From contig CM057232.1 of NCBI GenBank assembly GCA_029891385.1, forward strand, positions 63,859,824 through 63,923,823: a stretch of 64,000 nt of DNA, written 5' to 3'. Positions 24,901 through 36,644 of the stretch are shown piece after piece. The notes beneath the pieces are model-generated. The model made no database searches. It was given only the letters and a program-made list of their open reading frames with translations, and was not told the origin of the DNA. The stretch's first letter is position 1; every line of letters starts with the position of its first letter. This DNA comes from Erythroxylum novogranatense. Lineage: Eukaryota > Streptophyta > Magnoliopsida > Malpighiales > Erythroxylaceae. The translations under genes and the position numbers were made by a program.

Positions 24901-26508
24901 CCGTTTCATGTCCCTTGGGCCGCCGATAAATGAAGCTGGGAGGACAACTCGCCGGCCAATTGTAGAAGCTTCAGTTTGACCAATATTAACGCTATCTAAA
25001 ACACCCTGCAAAATTTCTGATCGTATTTCGTTCTGTTTTTTCCTATGGAATTCAAGCCGTGATGTTTCAATCTTTATATAAGAACCAACAATGAATTGTT
25101 ATAGTAGTCTTAAGCTGTGGATAAGCATGGATTCATCATAACTTCTCATTTGAAGTCGATAGCAGTAATACTCTCTGGCAGATAATACGCCATGTTTGGA
25201 GTTCGGTCCTTGAGTAATTAGTAATAGTAAGAAAAAAATGATAAATTAGTTTTTCCCAATTAGACAATATCTCGGAACCAAGGCAATAAGCACACAACTA
25301 ACCTATGTTTTCGAGAGCAAATAATTCATTTGCTTGATAAAAGTGTTTAAAGGAGCACCGCTTGTTTGATCAGAACCATTGGTGCTGTTTGTTTGAGAAT
25401 TTAACCGCTTAATGCGAGGATGCCATCCTGATTCACCCCGTGGAAACAGAAGTGGGTATTGAAGCGGGTCGTAGCATGCAGAATAAGATTGAATTCTATA
25501 GCTCCTACCTGAGTGACTGTAGACTTGGATATGAGGAGATTTATCATGCTGTTCATCATCAGTTTCAGTCCATATAGCAGCTACTTGTGATGCACTAGGA
25601 AGATTGTAAACGCGCTGATCAAGACCCGGATAACATCTCAGAACAATCTGGTGATTTTCAAGGGAAGGAATATCTTTAAGACGGCGAAAGAACCTAGCAT
25701 AAGGGTTATCTTCAATAATTGTCATAATTAGCTTCAACGTACTTTCACGAAGTTTATCAGATCTGCCGAGCCTTTGTTGTAGTTCTTCATCCGTATCAAA
25801 GAAATAAAGTTGGATTCCAGATACTTTATTGCTTGTCGACACTAAACTGTCAAGGAAATGGTAAACTTGTCCTTGAACACGGAATGTATAAACTCCCATT
25901 GTGTTTTTTGTCAGCTCACGATCATATCTGGCTCTATAGGAAGTGAAAGCTACATTGTTATTATATGTACGAACATTCTTTCTGAAATGTTGGGATTCTT
26001 CGTCACTATTTAGAAACAAAGACTTTAAAGCATAAGGCATCTGAGGAGCAATAATAGAAATTTGTCCTGACGAACAACAAAACGACGGAGGTTCAAGGTA
26101 AAATCGTTTTGCGTTACAATATTGACAATCTGGAACAGAAGGAGACATTCAACTTCAACTGGTAAATTCTGCAAGAATGTTCATGTTGAAGGAGATGTGC
26201 GATGATTTATCCTTCAAGCGTATAAAAGGAAATTATAATGATGTGGAGTAGTTAGGTTGGAAATAGTTTCAATATCTTGTAAAATGGTACCTTCATTTAT
26301 GTAAGAGGTTCATAACTTGAAGTTGGTGGTGGAAGGTTCGATATTAATGAAAGATTCATACATTGAGGAGTAATTCTTTCTTTGAAGTGTAGATGAAGTG
26401 GAAGTTGTGTTTTTCGCACTCGATTTTCTCTACGTCGTTGCAACAATTCTTGTTTTTTTCATTTGGCATTTGAGCATAATTTTGGCGTCTTTTAGCATTT
26501 CTATCCAT
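21940..26508 (-). pseudogene. Helitron RepHel: HUH replication initiator plus PIF1-like helicase, decayed
   Basis: The transposase of the element. A likely first ATG at 26508 opens a basic segment (MDRNAKRRQNYAQM). The long exon 26148-25303 carries the Helitron_like_N region (TWTETDDEQH-type, YDPLQYPLLFPRGE). The Rep part has EFQKRGFPHAHLLL with HAH at 24710-24718 and the two-tyrosine KYLYKYVFKGH near 24284-24316. A linker follows (ERYYLRLLLANVRGPTSF, 23757-24083). The PIF1-like helicase has Walker A near 23272-23293 (frameshifted by one missing G), Walker B LILWDEAS (about 23045-23064) and GGDFRQTLPV (about 22918-22945). It ends with NGTRLICR and MTINKSQGQTLDHVGIYL near 22121-22062. About 35 residues expected before EFQKRG seem to be missing. 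At least five frame breaks are present. Confidence 0.92.
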
Positions 26509-26585
26509 ATGTAAATACGAGGAATCGACATAATATAAACGTCCTTGATCTATCCATTCATGATCTTGGTCAAAATGAATTCTCG

Positions 26586-26690
26586 AGATATATATATCTG
26601 AGACCTATATACATTGATATATATATATATATACATATATATATCAATATATATCTATATAGCTATATCGATATATATATATCTAGAAAC
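26586..26690. repeat. AT-dinucleotide rich, self-complementary stretch
   Basis: TATATA runs with interspersed GATATATATATC-type words that can fold on themselves, just upstream of the RepHel start on its strand. Confidence 0.9.
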
Positions 26691-26699
26691 AATAAAATT

Positions 26700-27180
26700 G
26701 AATATATATTATAAAGCGTATCACAAGAAACATTAAAAAAAACATTTTGTTTATGACCTAATAAACAATATATCGAGCAAACATGAATACAAACCATTTA
26801 AATAACTAAAAGCGAATTTATAAAAAAAATTATTTCATTTAACTACAAAAATAGAGTATACATGCAAATCCGACGTAGAAAGGAGAATATGCTCTATTCA
26901 GGGTTAATAATTAACAACAAAAATTTTTACAAAAATTTATTTAACCTAAACATATATACCTTAGTACTCGAAGAATGCAGCGAGAGAATAAGCACGGAAC
27001 CGACAAAATGGAGTATAAATGCAATCGAGAATATAGAGCGGTGAATTTGATAACTAAAAGAAGAGGGTAGTTGAGAGAAGTAAAGTTTGGGTGGAGAAAA
27101 TGTTTCATTGGTTGGGATAGATTTGGTTTAAGGGTTAAGAGAGGAGAACAGTAAGAAGTTAGAATATAAAGGTGTCGGTG
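26700..27180. other. AT-rich region upstream of RepHel, no gene recognised
   Basis: This would be the promoter and leader side of RepHel on the minus strand. The small plus-strand frame at 26862-27044 has no recognisable features. Confidence 0.5.
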
Positions 27181-27186
27181 GTCTTG

Positions 27187-29690
27187 TGATGATCAAATTT
27201 CGTTCTAAGTTATTTTGATGCCAAAGAAATTGCTCTTGAATGATTGATTGACAAAGGGATGCAAAAGGCAAGCTTCTAAGAAAAGGAAATGAATGTAGAA
27301 GGTGCACTGTCGGGAAGAAAAGTAAAGGCAAACAATGATAGTAATTTCGAAGAAGAAAAATAATTGTAGAAGGTCAACTCGTCCCAGTAGAACGTGTATA
27401 ATAATTTTATCACCTATGAATTGAAACGTCGATCTCTACTCTGGTGCTCTTCTTCTCTAATTTTGTTCATGTTTGCTTACTTCTTCAATATGTTTTTGGC
27501 AGGAATCGACATTATTATACTAGTTAGAAGATTATTCCATACAAGAAAAGCAGGTCTTCTGGTTCATACATTTTGGGCGTTACCGTGTCTTTCCTTGCCA
27601 CAAGTAAAAAATTATGACGGTCTGACCTTTGAATTAAAACGTTAATCTACGTTACGGTGTTTACTTACAATACTGCTCTTTGGCGGTGTTTGACATTATC
27701 GTATTAATTGAAGCGTCAATCCACGACACAAGAAACTTGCGGTTAAAAGGAAGAGATTGTTAAGTCAAAACAACTTGACATAAATGATTTCGATGAAGTA
27801 CAAATAATGATGAAAAGGAGACGATGAAAACAAGGCGGAAGTTCAAAAGCAAACACAAGTTGAAAAGGATGGAAGCAAAACCGGATGGAAGCAAAAGCGA
27901 TTTAAAGTTGTGCAAAAGTAGACCGGAGTAAAAGCAGACGATCAAAAGCAGACGAAAGCAAACCACGTGTGAATTACGAATCAGTTTATCACCTATGAAT
28001 TGAAACGTCAATCTCTGTTATGGTCCTCTTCTTCTCTCTGTAGTCCTCATTTTGCTTATTTCTGGAATAGGTTATTGGCATTTGGCAGGAATCGACATTA
28101 TCATAGCAGTTAAAAGATTATTGGATACAAGAAAAGAGATGTGAAAATGATTCATACATTTTGGGAGTTACCGCAATGCGTCTGACAGATCAAATTTCGT
28201 TCTAAGTTATTTTGATGCCAAAGAAATGGCCCTTGAATGATTGATTGATAAAGGGATGCAAAAAGGCGAGCTTCGAAAGAAGAGCAAATGATCGTAGAAG
28301 GTGAACCTGTCAGGAAGAAAAGTAAAGGAAAACAATGATAGTAATTTCCGAAGAAGAGAAAATAATTGTAGAAGGTCAACTTTGTCCCGAGTAGCACGTG
28401 TATAATAATTTTATCACCTATGAATTGAAACGCGTCGATCTCTACTCGGTGCTCTTCTTCTCTAATTACATTCATGTTTGCTTACTTCGCAATACGTTTT
28501 TGGCGAGAATCGACATTATTATACCAGTTAGAACATTATTCCATACAAGAAAAGGTGTCTTCTTAATCTACGCTACGGTGTTTACTTACGCAATACGCTA
28601 TTGGAAGTGTTTGACATTACCTATTAATTCAACGTCAATCTACTGACGAGAAGAAATCTCTGCAGTTAAAAGGAGGAGATTGTTAAGTCAAAAGGACTTA
28701 ACATAAATGATTTCGATGAAGTACAAATAATGATGAAAAAGGAGACGATGAAAACAAAACGGAAGTTGAAAAGCAAACACAAGTTGAAAAGCAGATGCAA
28801 GCAAAAGCGCATTTAAAGTTGTGCAAAAGTAGACGGAGTAAAACAAGCGATGCAAAACAAAGTGAAACCAAACCACTTGTGAATTACGAATCGGTTTGAG
28901 TTAGTTGCATAACTCAATTGAATAACATGTTCATCAAGAATCAAGCAATCTACGCTTACGGTCGTCTTCCTCTTGCGAAAAATGTAAAATAATTGTAGAA
29001 GGTCAACTTTATCGGGAGTAGCATGTAAGAAATCTTTCACCTATGAATTGAAACGTCAATCTCTGTCCTGGTCCTCTTCTCTTTGCAGTCCTCATTTTGC
29101 TTACTTCTGGAATACATTATTGGTATTTGGCAGGAATCGACATTATCATACCAGTTAGAAGATTATTGCATAGAAGAAAAACAGATGTGAAAGTGTTGTG
29201 TCAACAACTAAGCAATCTCTGTTCTGGTCATCTTCCTCTTGCGATAAACATAAAATAATTGTAGAAGGTAAACACATCAAGTAGCGGTAAGAAATCTATC
29301 ACCTATGAATTGAAACGTCAATCGTGTTACGGTCCTCTTCTCTTTGCAAATCCTCATTTTGCTTACTTACGGAATACGTTATTGGTATTTGGCAGAATCG
29401 ACATTATCATACCGGTTAGAAGATTATTGCATAGAAGAAAACAGATCTGAAAGTGATTCATACATTTTGGGGTTACTGTGTATTTCCTTGCCACAAATAA
29501 ATAAATATGACGGTGTCCAAAAGTCTTATCACGTATGAATTGAAGCGTGAATCTACATTACGGTTTACTTCGCAACACGCTATTGGCGGTGTTTCACATT
29601 ATTATAAGCGGCTAGAAGATTGTACCTATTAATTGAAAACTCAATCTACGCGAGAGGAAAAATCTATGCAGACGGAACCTATTGAATCGC
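27187..29690 (+). repeat. Tandemly amplified copia-derived segment, unit about 1 kb
   Basis: A block starting ATCAAATTTCGTTCTAAGTT occurs at 27187 and 28189. The word AATAATTGTAGAAGGTCAAC recurs at about 27360, 28360 and 28987, with a variant at 29257 and an outlier at 15640. Each round ends with AGTTAAAAGGA-GAGAT followed by the LTR-like start TGTTAAGTC (27758, 28681; also 29692). The arrangement looks like repeated copies of a copia 3' end plus LTR start. No intact frame. Confidence 0.7.
28669..28730 (+). other. Polypurine tract and LTR start of the copia-like family
   Basis: AAAAGGAGGAGAT at about 28668-28680 is followed directly by TGTTAAGTCAAAAGGACTT. This is the clearest example of the boundary and the reason I read the recurrent TGTTAAGTC word as an LTR start. 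Confidence 0.55.
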
Positions 29691-29691
29691 A

Positions 29692-29760
29692 TGTTAAGTC
29701 AAAATGACTTGACATATATGATTTTAATGAAAAACAGACGAACAAAAATAGACGGAGAAT
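29692..29760 (+). repeat. Copia-like LTR start, further copy
   Basis: TGTTAAGTCAAAATGACTT followed by AACAGACGAACAAAAATAG-type repeat words. The polypurine tract in front is degraded. Confidence 0.5.
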
Positions 29761-30233
29761 GCGAAAGCATAAATAATATGTTGACTTCGACTCTTATTTA
29801 TAACCTTCCTGTTCAACTACTTGTCCAATCATCTGTAGTAGCATTGTCTCAGAAATTTAGACATAAAAGACGCATATGTTCAGCCATGCTGTGACGTACG
29901 AAATAAAGAAGACGTAAAGAATAAAGAATTCAAGAAAAGTCAGTTGAGTTAGTTGTTAGATGACAGTTAATAAGCAGCTATAAGTATCGTGGATTTACAG
30001 AAGTTGTATACATATTGTTTTATACTCTGTTCACCTCTGTTTCTGAACATTTTCTCACTCTAACTTCATCTCTCTAAAATTCCAGCAGCTTAGCCTCAAG
30101 TTTTGTACATGATCGATAGATAATAACCACACCATCGATACTCTGTTTCAACGAACTTTCCATTTCTGAAAACACATTACAAATGCATGACTTAATGAAA
30201 ACACATTACATCGCTCATTTTTGTTAAGTATAA

Positions 30234-30835
30234 ATGCCTTTTAAATGCATCTTTATGTCTTCGTCGACTTTTGTATTCTCCATCTGTATTGTTAACCGTC
30301 TACTTTTGAACTCCGTTTATATTTTAAACTTCGTTAACTTTTCAACTCCGTCTATATTTATAACCGTCTACTTTTTCAATCCATCGATTTTAACTTCGTC
30401 TACTTTCTCAACTCCCATCCCAATACACACGTAGTAGATTATGGGGTCCAAAACATGTCTCTAAAGTACTTGCAGAGGACAAGGTAAAATTAGTCACTTA
30501 CTTTCTATATGAGATTTTTCAGTTGTGTATCGATATTATCTTGAGAAAAATATAAATTGCAAAACTTTGAACTTATGGTCTGTTTTTGTTCATAAATACC
30601 TTTTAAATGCATCTTTATGTCTTCGTCGACTTTTGTATTCTCAAATATGTATTGTTAACTTGGTCTACTTTTTCAACTCCGTTTATATTTTTAACCGTCT
30701 ACTTTTCAACTCCGTCTATATTTATAACCGTCTAATTTTTCAACTCCAAAGATTTTTAACCGTCTACTTTTGAACTCCGTCTATATTTATAACCGTCTAC
30801 TTTTTCAACTCAACATTTTTAACTTGCCGTTTTCC
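30234..30835 (-). repeat. GACGAAGT minisatellite, inverted relative to the arrays before 29.8 kb
   Basis: On the plus strand the words are now CTTCGTCTAC, CCGTCTACTTTTCAACTCC and CCGTCTATATTTATAACC, the reverse complement of the GACGAAGT family. The block 30234-30420 is itself repeated at about 30595-30815. Confidence 0.85.
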
Positions 30836-31102
30836 CTTCTTCGTCATTAGAGGTGAGAAAAACAGACGATTGAAAGCAAAGCAAAGCAAATCACCTCCGA
30901 ATTAAGAAGCCAGACGATAGAAGAAGCAAATCACCTCTCAATTAAGAAGCGAGACGATAGAAGTGAAACGATCAAAGTAAGATACTGAAAAGTGAAAACC
31001 CCATCTGCTTTTCTGATTCATCTGCTTTTGTGCTTCGTTTATTTTTGTTCGTATCGTCTGCTTTTCGTCTGTCTTTATGTCTTCGCCTCACTTTTGTATT
31101 CT

Positions 31103-34100
31103 CCATCTGTTGGATCCCGATTCCGGAACCCAACTAATCATACAGATTTTCTCGTACGCATACATGATTCCTTAGAAAACCTCGACTAATCCGAAAAATC
31201 CCGATAATTTTTTTTTCATCTTATTCATCTTAAAATTCATTTTCATACTAATTTGTTCTCATTCCTTTTCACTTTATTATATAAACCTCAATCTTAAGCA
31301 AAACAATTTCATAGCTCACTTCAATCATTGAAAGAATTAAAACCTTGTTTAAGCTAATGACCATACGAATAGTGAAATCTTACCAAAAGAATAGTAAATC
31401 AGAATTTTCAAACGTTCATAACTTTTTCATCTTAAGTCCAATCATGACCCATTTTATCTCGTTTTCAAGATCTTGACATTATGTACAAACTTCAAGAAAT
31501 CTACCCATTTCAAATTCAATCTCTAACATAGTCTAAAACCTAAGTGAAGTTTCTGTCCATTTTTAAGAAAAAATTGGACAGCACCTCCCCTAAAATTGAT
31601 CTAGCCAAAAAAATCCTAATCTATCCATCCAAGCTCTCAATAGCACAACCCAACACTTTACAAGTCATCGGAAAACACGTATTAACATTTATTTCACAAC
31701 AATTTCGTAACCCACATCTCAAATATTAAATAATTACCCACCTCTTATCCTTTGGCTTGCAATTGGTCAAATTGATCTTCCTCAACCTCCAATTGTTTTA
31801 ATGGCCTTTTTCAAAACATAAAAAGTCCTAATTAATAAAAAATCATATGCTGAAATTTTCTAAAGAATGCAAAACATGAATTAAACCTATCCAACTGTAA
31901 CTATGCCATTCTTCAATTATAACTATCAAATCCCTTCTCAAACGTAATCCAAAGTTTCATCAATCTCATGCTCTACAAAGATCCACCAATGCTGATTTTC
32001 TTCTTTCCATTTCCATAATCCTTCTTCTTTCCTTATCCTTTCATCCACTAACTCTTCAATCCATCTTCACTAAACATATTAAACACAATAACCCAAATAC
32101 CTCAATGCTGGAATTTTTCCCAAGCATATAAAAACTTAACTTAAATACTAACTAACTTTACCAACACCTTTTCCAAGTTATACCAATCATAACCTTTATC
32201 AATTTAATCCATATTTTGTTGAAAGTCATCAACTCTAGGCCATCCATACATGCTGAAAATTTTCCCTTTTTCATTCTTTTCATATTCTTTCCTTATCCCC
32301 TCACCAATCATTCATTCAAATCACCATGATAACCAAGAAAAACAAATTCTAAGCAAAATCATGAATTAACCAAATAATACACATGCTGGAATTTTTCAAA
32401 GACAAGGAAAACATGTAATTTCTTTGCCATCATCTTAGCCATCCTTTATCTCATTACCATCAAATCATATCTCTAAACTAAGCAAAATCCCATCTTAGAT
32501 GCACAATTTAACAACAAATCAAGTGCTGGAAATTTCCAAGAATGGGAAAACTTAAAATTCATGCAACATCATATTACCTATACTTTAACCTAACCTTTAA
32601 CATCAAAGCTCAATAGCCATCAACTTTTGAAAAATCCCTTACCTATATGAAAACCCAAAAATTTCAGATTTTGCTTCTTTCTTGAAAACTAAATTCTTTT
32701 TCTTTCTTTCCTCATCAATCCTTCATCAATACATTTCAAACCACCATCATTAAACAAACTACCAACAAAAACCATGAATTAACCAACTAATGCTGAAATT
32801 TTAATTCAAGGAAAACATGAAATTTCTTCAACATCATCTTACCCATGACTTAGCTCAACAATTTACATTAAAACTCATCTTTAACACCAAAAACATCTAT
32901 GAAGTAACAAATGGGAACATTGCTGGAATTTTAACAATGCATGGAAAAACTTCCATTTCAACTTTCCTAACTTCCTTATACCTTCAATTACTTTATTTGA
33001 CTTGAATCAAGGCTTAAAACTCTTACTTAACATAAGATCAACATGCTGCAATTTTTCAAGAATGACTTGACTTTCAATCTACATAACCTCATATACCTCA
33101 CTTATATTCTATCTAAATCGTTAACAACATCAAAACTCATTCAAACGTCTTTCATAAACACATTTTAACACAATTACCCATTGCTGGAATTTTAAAGGAA
33201 TGAAAACTTGGCTTAAACCTTACAAAATCTCACTTATAATCTCACTTATACCTTTCCTTAGCTATTTCAACTAAAACCCCTTCAAAACTATTCCAAAATC
33301 TAAAATTTCCAAAACCTAAACCATACACAAAGCTGAAAATTTCCAAACATCAAGTCTCTTCTCTTTCCCATTCTTTCCTAACCCAATCATCATCAATCAT
33401 CATATTAACCAAGGAAAAGGCAAAATCTAACAACATGATGAGACAATTTCGTAACCCTAACCACACCTAATCTGATTTTGTTTCTTCTTCCTCTTACCTT
33501 CTTCTTCTACTTCTAATCATATATTTTCAATAAGAAAGAGGAAACCCTAACTAAATAGCTAAAATTGAAATTTCCTTACCTAGGTTGAAACCCACGATTT
33601 CTTCTTCTTGAAGATGAAAAACTCCTTCCCTTCCTCTTGTTCTTACATAAATCACGTGGATCTACCTTGCTCGAGCTTGAAACACCTTCTTCTTCCCTTC
33701 TTTCTTGATGGCGAAACCTTCCCCTTCTTTCTCCTTTGAAGTTTGAAATCCACTCACTTCTCCCTTCTCGATGTATTTTCAGTATAACATGAAAGATAAC
33801 CTAGGTTTTGCTTCATCTCCTTCATTCTATATGTCAAAAACGGCAGCACTTTATCCTCCCTCTCAACATTTTCGTAGGTCACTTAATAAGGGTGGTCAAA
33901 GCTTCTAAATTGGTCAAAGATGGAGCCTTAGGAAACTTAAAAAAAACCTATGCATTTTCATGAAACTTAAGCCCAAAGTTTCAAGTCCAAATTTCCCTCC
34001 TTAAAACTTTTCCCCAAATTTTCATCTTCCCTCCTTCCATTTCAAACTTAACTTTTGTGGGCTCCCACTTAAAAGCCCATAAGCTCCCTTTCTTTTTCAT

Positions 34101-34720
34101 TTACTCTTCCATACAAACCCTAGCCCACTTAATTGCTTCCCCATCATTTACAAATCATTCCAAAGGCCAAAAGCCCATTTTAATAAACCTAAAGCCTTAT
34201 AACCATTTAAACAAAACCGAATTTATTCATAACAATATTTTAAGGCCTAATTTAATATTTCCTTTTTCTTTGAAAATCTAATACCAAAATTAAAATTCTA
34301 ATTTACCTCAATTCCTTCAATTTAATAATTCTTACTTAAGCACTAAAATCTCAAATTCCAAATTAGACTTCTCAATTCCATCAATTAAAACAATCATCCT
34401 ATAACCTTCTTATTCATTGAATTTCTAAAATCCATACAAGCTCTAATTCAATTTTATCTCCATCACCTAAATTCATAGCAACCTCAATTTATATAATTCT
34501 TTTAAATATTAACAATATATCACAAAATAATAATTTCTCAACAAATCAAAGTTCACTAAATCCTTTCATTAAATAATCATAACTTAAGCAATAAAATCCT
34601 CAATTTATTCCAATCAAATTACAATTATCAATCTAGACCTCAAAATAGTTTAATTATGCCTCAAAATAATTTAATCAAGCTTGTTGACTTGAAAAAAAAG
34701 AATCGGGGCCCAACACCATC
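31103..34720. mobile_element. 3.6-kb solo LTR with TSD CCATC
   Basis: The element runs from TGTTGG at 31108 to CCAACA at 34715 and is flanked by CCATC at 31103-31107 and 34716-34720. The inner ends are also inverted: TGTTGGATCCCGATTC against the complement of GAATCGGGGCCCAACA. The 5-bp TSD with TG...CA ends is the mark of an LTR element, and no gag or pol lies inside, so this is a solo LTR or a very small derivative. It is rich in A and C on the plus strand and carries at least nine degenerate repeats starting TGCTGGAATTTTT (from about 31848 to 33340), spaced roughly 100-300 bp apart. It interrupts the inverted minisatellite. Confidence 0.85.
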
Positions 34721-34960
34721 TGTATTGTTAACTTCGTCTACTTTTTCAACTCCGGTTATATTTTAAACTTCGTCTACTTTTTCAACTCCATCGATTTTAA
34801 ACTTCGTCTAGTTTCTCAACTCCACCTGTTTTTCTCTTCTTCGTCTGTTAGAGGTGAGAAAAGCAGACGATGGAAAGCAAAGCAAAGCAAATCACCTCCG
34901 AATTCAGAAGCGAGACGATACAAGTGAAACGATCAAAGTAAGATATTGAAAAGTGAAAAG
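34721..34960 (-). repeat. Continuation of the inverted minisatellite beyond the solo LTR
   Basis: TGTATTGTTAACTTCGTCTAC resumes the array broken at 31107. The part 34855-34945 (AGCAGACGATGGAAAGCAAAG...) matches 30855-30985, so this segment was duplicated before the LTR came in. Confidence 0.75.
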
Positions 34961-35104
34961 CAGACTGAAGTAAGACATAAAGAAGAAAAAGTTGCAGCAA
35001 GCGAAACTAAGACATAAAACTTTACAAAGCGACATGTCACATTCTTGAAAAATAGCACAGTTACTAAATTATTCAAAACTGCACTACGCCTTCTAACAGA
35101 TTAA

Positions 35105-35172
35105 ATGAACGAATGGGATGGATTGCATGGTCGTCCATCCCATTCGCTCTTAATATATATACTTAATAAAAC
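35105..35172 (-). repeat. Second, internal Helitron 5'-terminus-like sequence
   Basis: A 13-bp perfect inverted repeat (CGAATGGGATGGA at 35110-35122, TCCATCCCATTCG at 35134-35146, 11-nt loop) is followed by CTCTTAATATATATACTTAA. The true terminus at 36783-36841 has the same hairpin, loop and following words. The two lie 1.67 kb apart in the same orientation. Confidence 0.8.
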
Positions 35173-35194
35173 TTTACAAAGTTGCAACCTTCGT

Positions 35195-35930
35195 AGCTAT
35201 ATGGACAGAGACTGACGATGAATCTGCTCATATCCAAGTCTGCACTACACCTTCTTTGTTGCACGCATCCATTTTCAGATTAAAGCAGATGATTCGTGGT
35301 GATAATCCAAAAACTTCTGTTTTGACAGAGGAGTTCCTTTCTGACATGAGAAAAATATATGTACAAGGAAAGAGGATGCTGGTGGTGAAGTAACAGCTTT
35401 GCAATTTATGATAAATCTCCTCATATCCAAGTCTACACTACGCCTTCTCTGTTTGGGGGCACTCTTTTTCAGAAGTCTCGACTACGCATTCTTTATTCGA
35501 GCCATCTGTGTTACCGATGGCAACATGATAAATCTCCTCATATCCAAGTCTGTTGTAGCCCTCGAAAAACATCTGTACACAACAAAACAAAAAAAGCTTT
35601 AACAAGATTTACAAGCAAAGAACAACTGGAAACGGAGACGATGCGATTACAACCTCCGACGTCCAGTTGGTGAACAACCTTAAACAACCTTATGCTAGGT
35701 TCACGTCGAAACCACCGATACTCTGTCCAAGTCTGCACTACGCCTTCTTTGTTCGAGGCATCCTTTCTCAGATTAAAGTAGATGATTCCTGGTTCCTTTC
35801 TGACATGAGAAATGGTTTGACAGAGGAGTTCGTTTCTGCTGGTGAAGTAGCAGCTTTGCAATTTATGAAGCTACAATATCTGATAAATATCCTCATATCC
35901 AAGTCTGCACTACAGCAAAAATAGCGAAAT
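35195..35930 (+). repeat. Multiple shards of the Helitron's own RepHel exon
   Basis: The word GATAAATCTCCTCATATCCAAGTCT recurs here three to four times (about 35408, 35527, 35883; a variant at 35220 reads as an AIWTETDDE..HIQV segment). It equals the reverse complement of the RepHel exon near 25515-25560. Each is joined to ACTACGCCTTCTTTGTT-type words and to a GAGGAGTTCCTTTCTGACATGAG word. None has a frame of useful length. Confidence 0.65.
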
Positions 35931-36125
35931 CCGAAAACAACTGTACACAAAAAAAACCTTAAAAAAGATTTACAAGCAACAGAGGACAAAAAGCAACATG
36001 AAGCAAAAACTAATAGCAACTGGAAACTGAGACTAAGCGGTTACAAGATCGGACGTCAAGTTGGTGAAGACCGATACTCTTTCGACAGCAACAACAGTCC
36101 ACAGGAACGACAGGAACAACAGCTA

Positions 36126-36277
36126 CGACAACCACGATAACCGACACAGAGATAAGAGAGGATAAGAAAAACGTTAAGAAGATTTACAAATTACACGAAG
36201 CGAAACCTAAGAGCAACTGGAAACTGTAACTTGTAAATCTTCTTTTTCTCTTATCTCTGTGACAGTTGTCGTGGTCA
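36126..36277. repeat. Long foldback, arms about 50-65 nt
   Basis: The left arm, starting GACAACCACGATAACCGACAC, pairs with the right arm ending GTTGTCGTGGTC; the inner parts AAGATTTACAA and TTGTAAATCTT also pair. The arms contain a few indels and the loop is about 35 nt. Confidence 0.7.
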
Positions 36278-36484
36278 TCGCAGCTATTGTTCATGCCAAA
36301 GAGTATCAGTGTTCACCAATCGGACGTCGGATGTTGTTGACCAACAAAGCAGCAACAACTTTACAACACGAGCAGAGAGGAAACCATCGATACTCTTTCG
36401 GCAAACAAATTGGAGAAAGCGAGGAACGCAAGTATGCAGAGGAAAAACAAAGAGAGAGAAAGGACACAACATGAATGAACAGAT

Positions 36485-36625
36485 ATGAACACATATAAGC
36501 AGTCACAAGGGCACGCATTGCGCGGTCATCTGCGCGGTCGCCTCACAAAATATTACAACAGAAGATTGCGTCTGAAGATTGAAGATTGTGTCAGAAGATT
36601 GCGTGTATATCGCGCGAAGACACAA
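36485..36625 (+). repeat. Repeat shared with 7680-7990
   Basis: TCAGAAGATTGCGTGTATATCGCGCGAAGA and related words, as near the other end of the Helitron (split here as TCAGAAGATT and GCGTGTATATCGCGCGAAGA). Confidence 0.6.
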
Positions 36626-36644
36626 CATTCAATAAACAGTCTGG

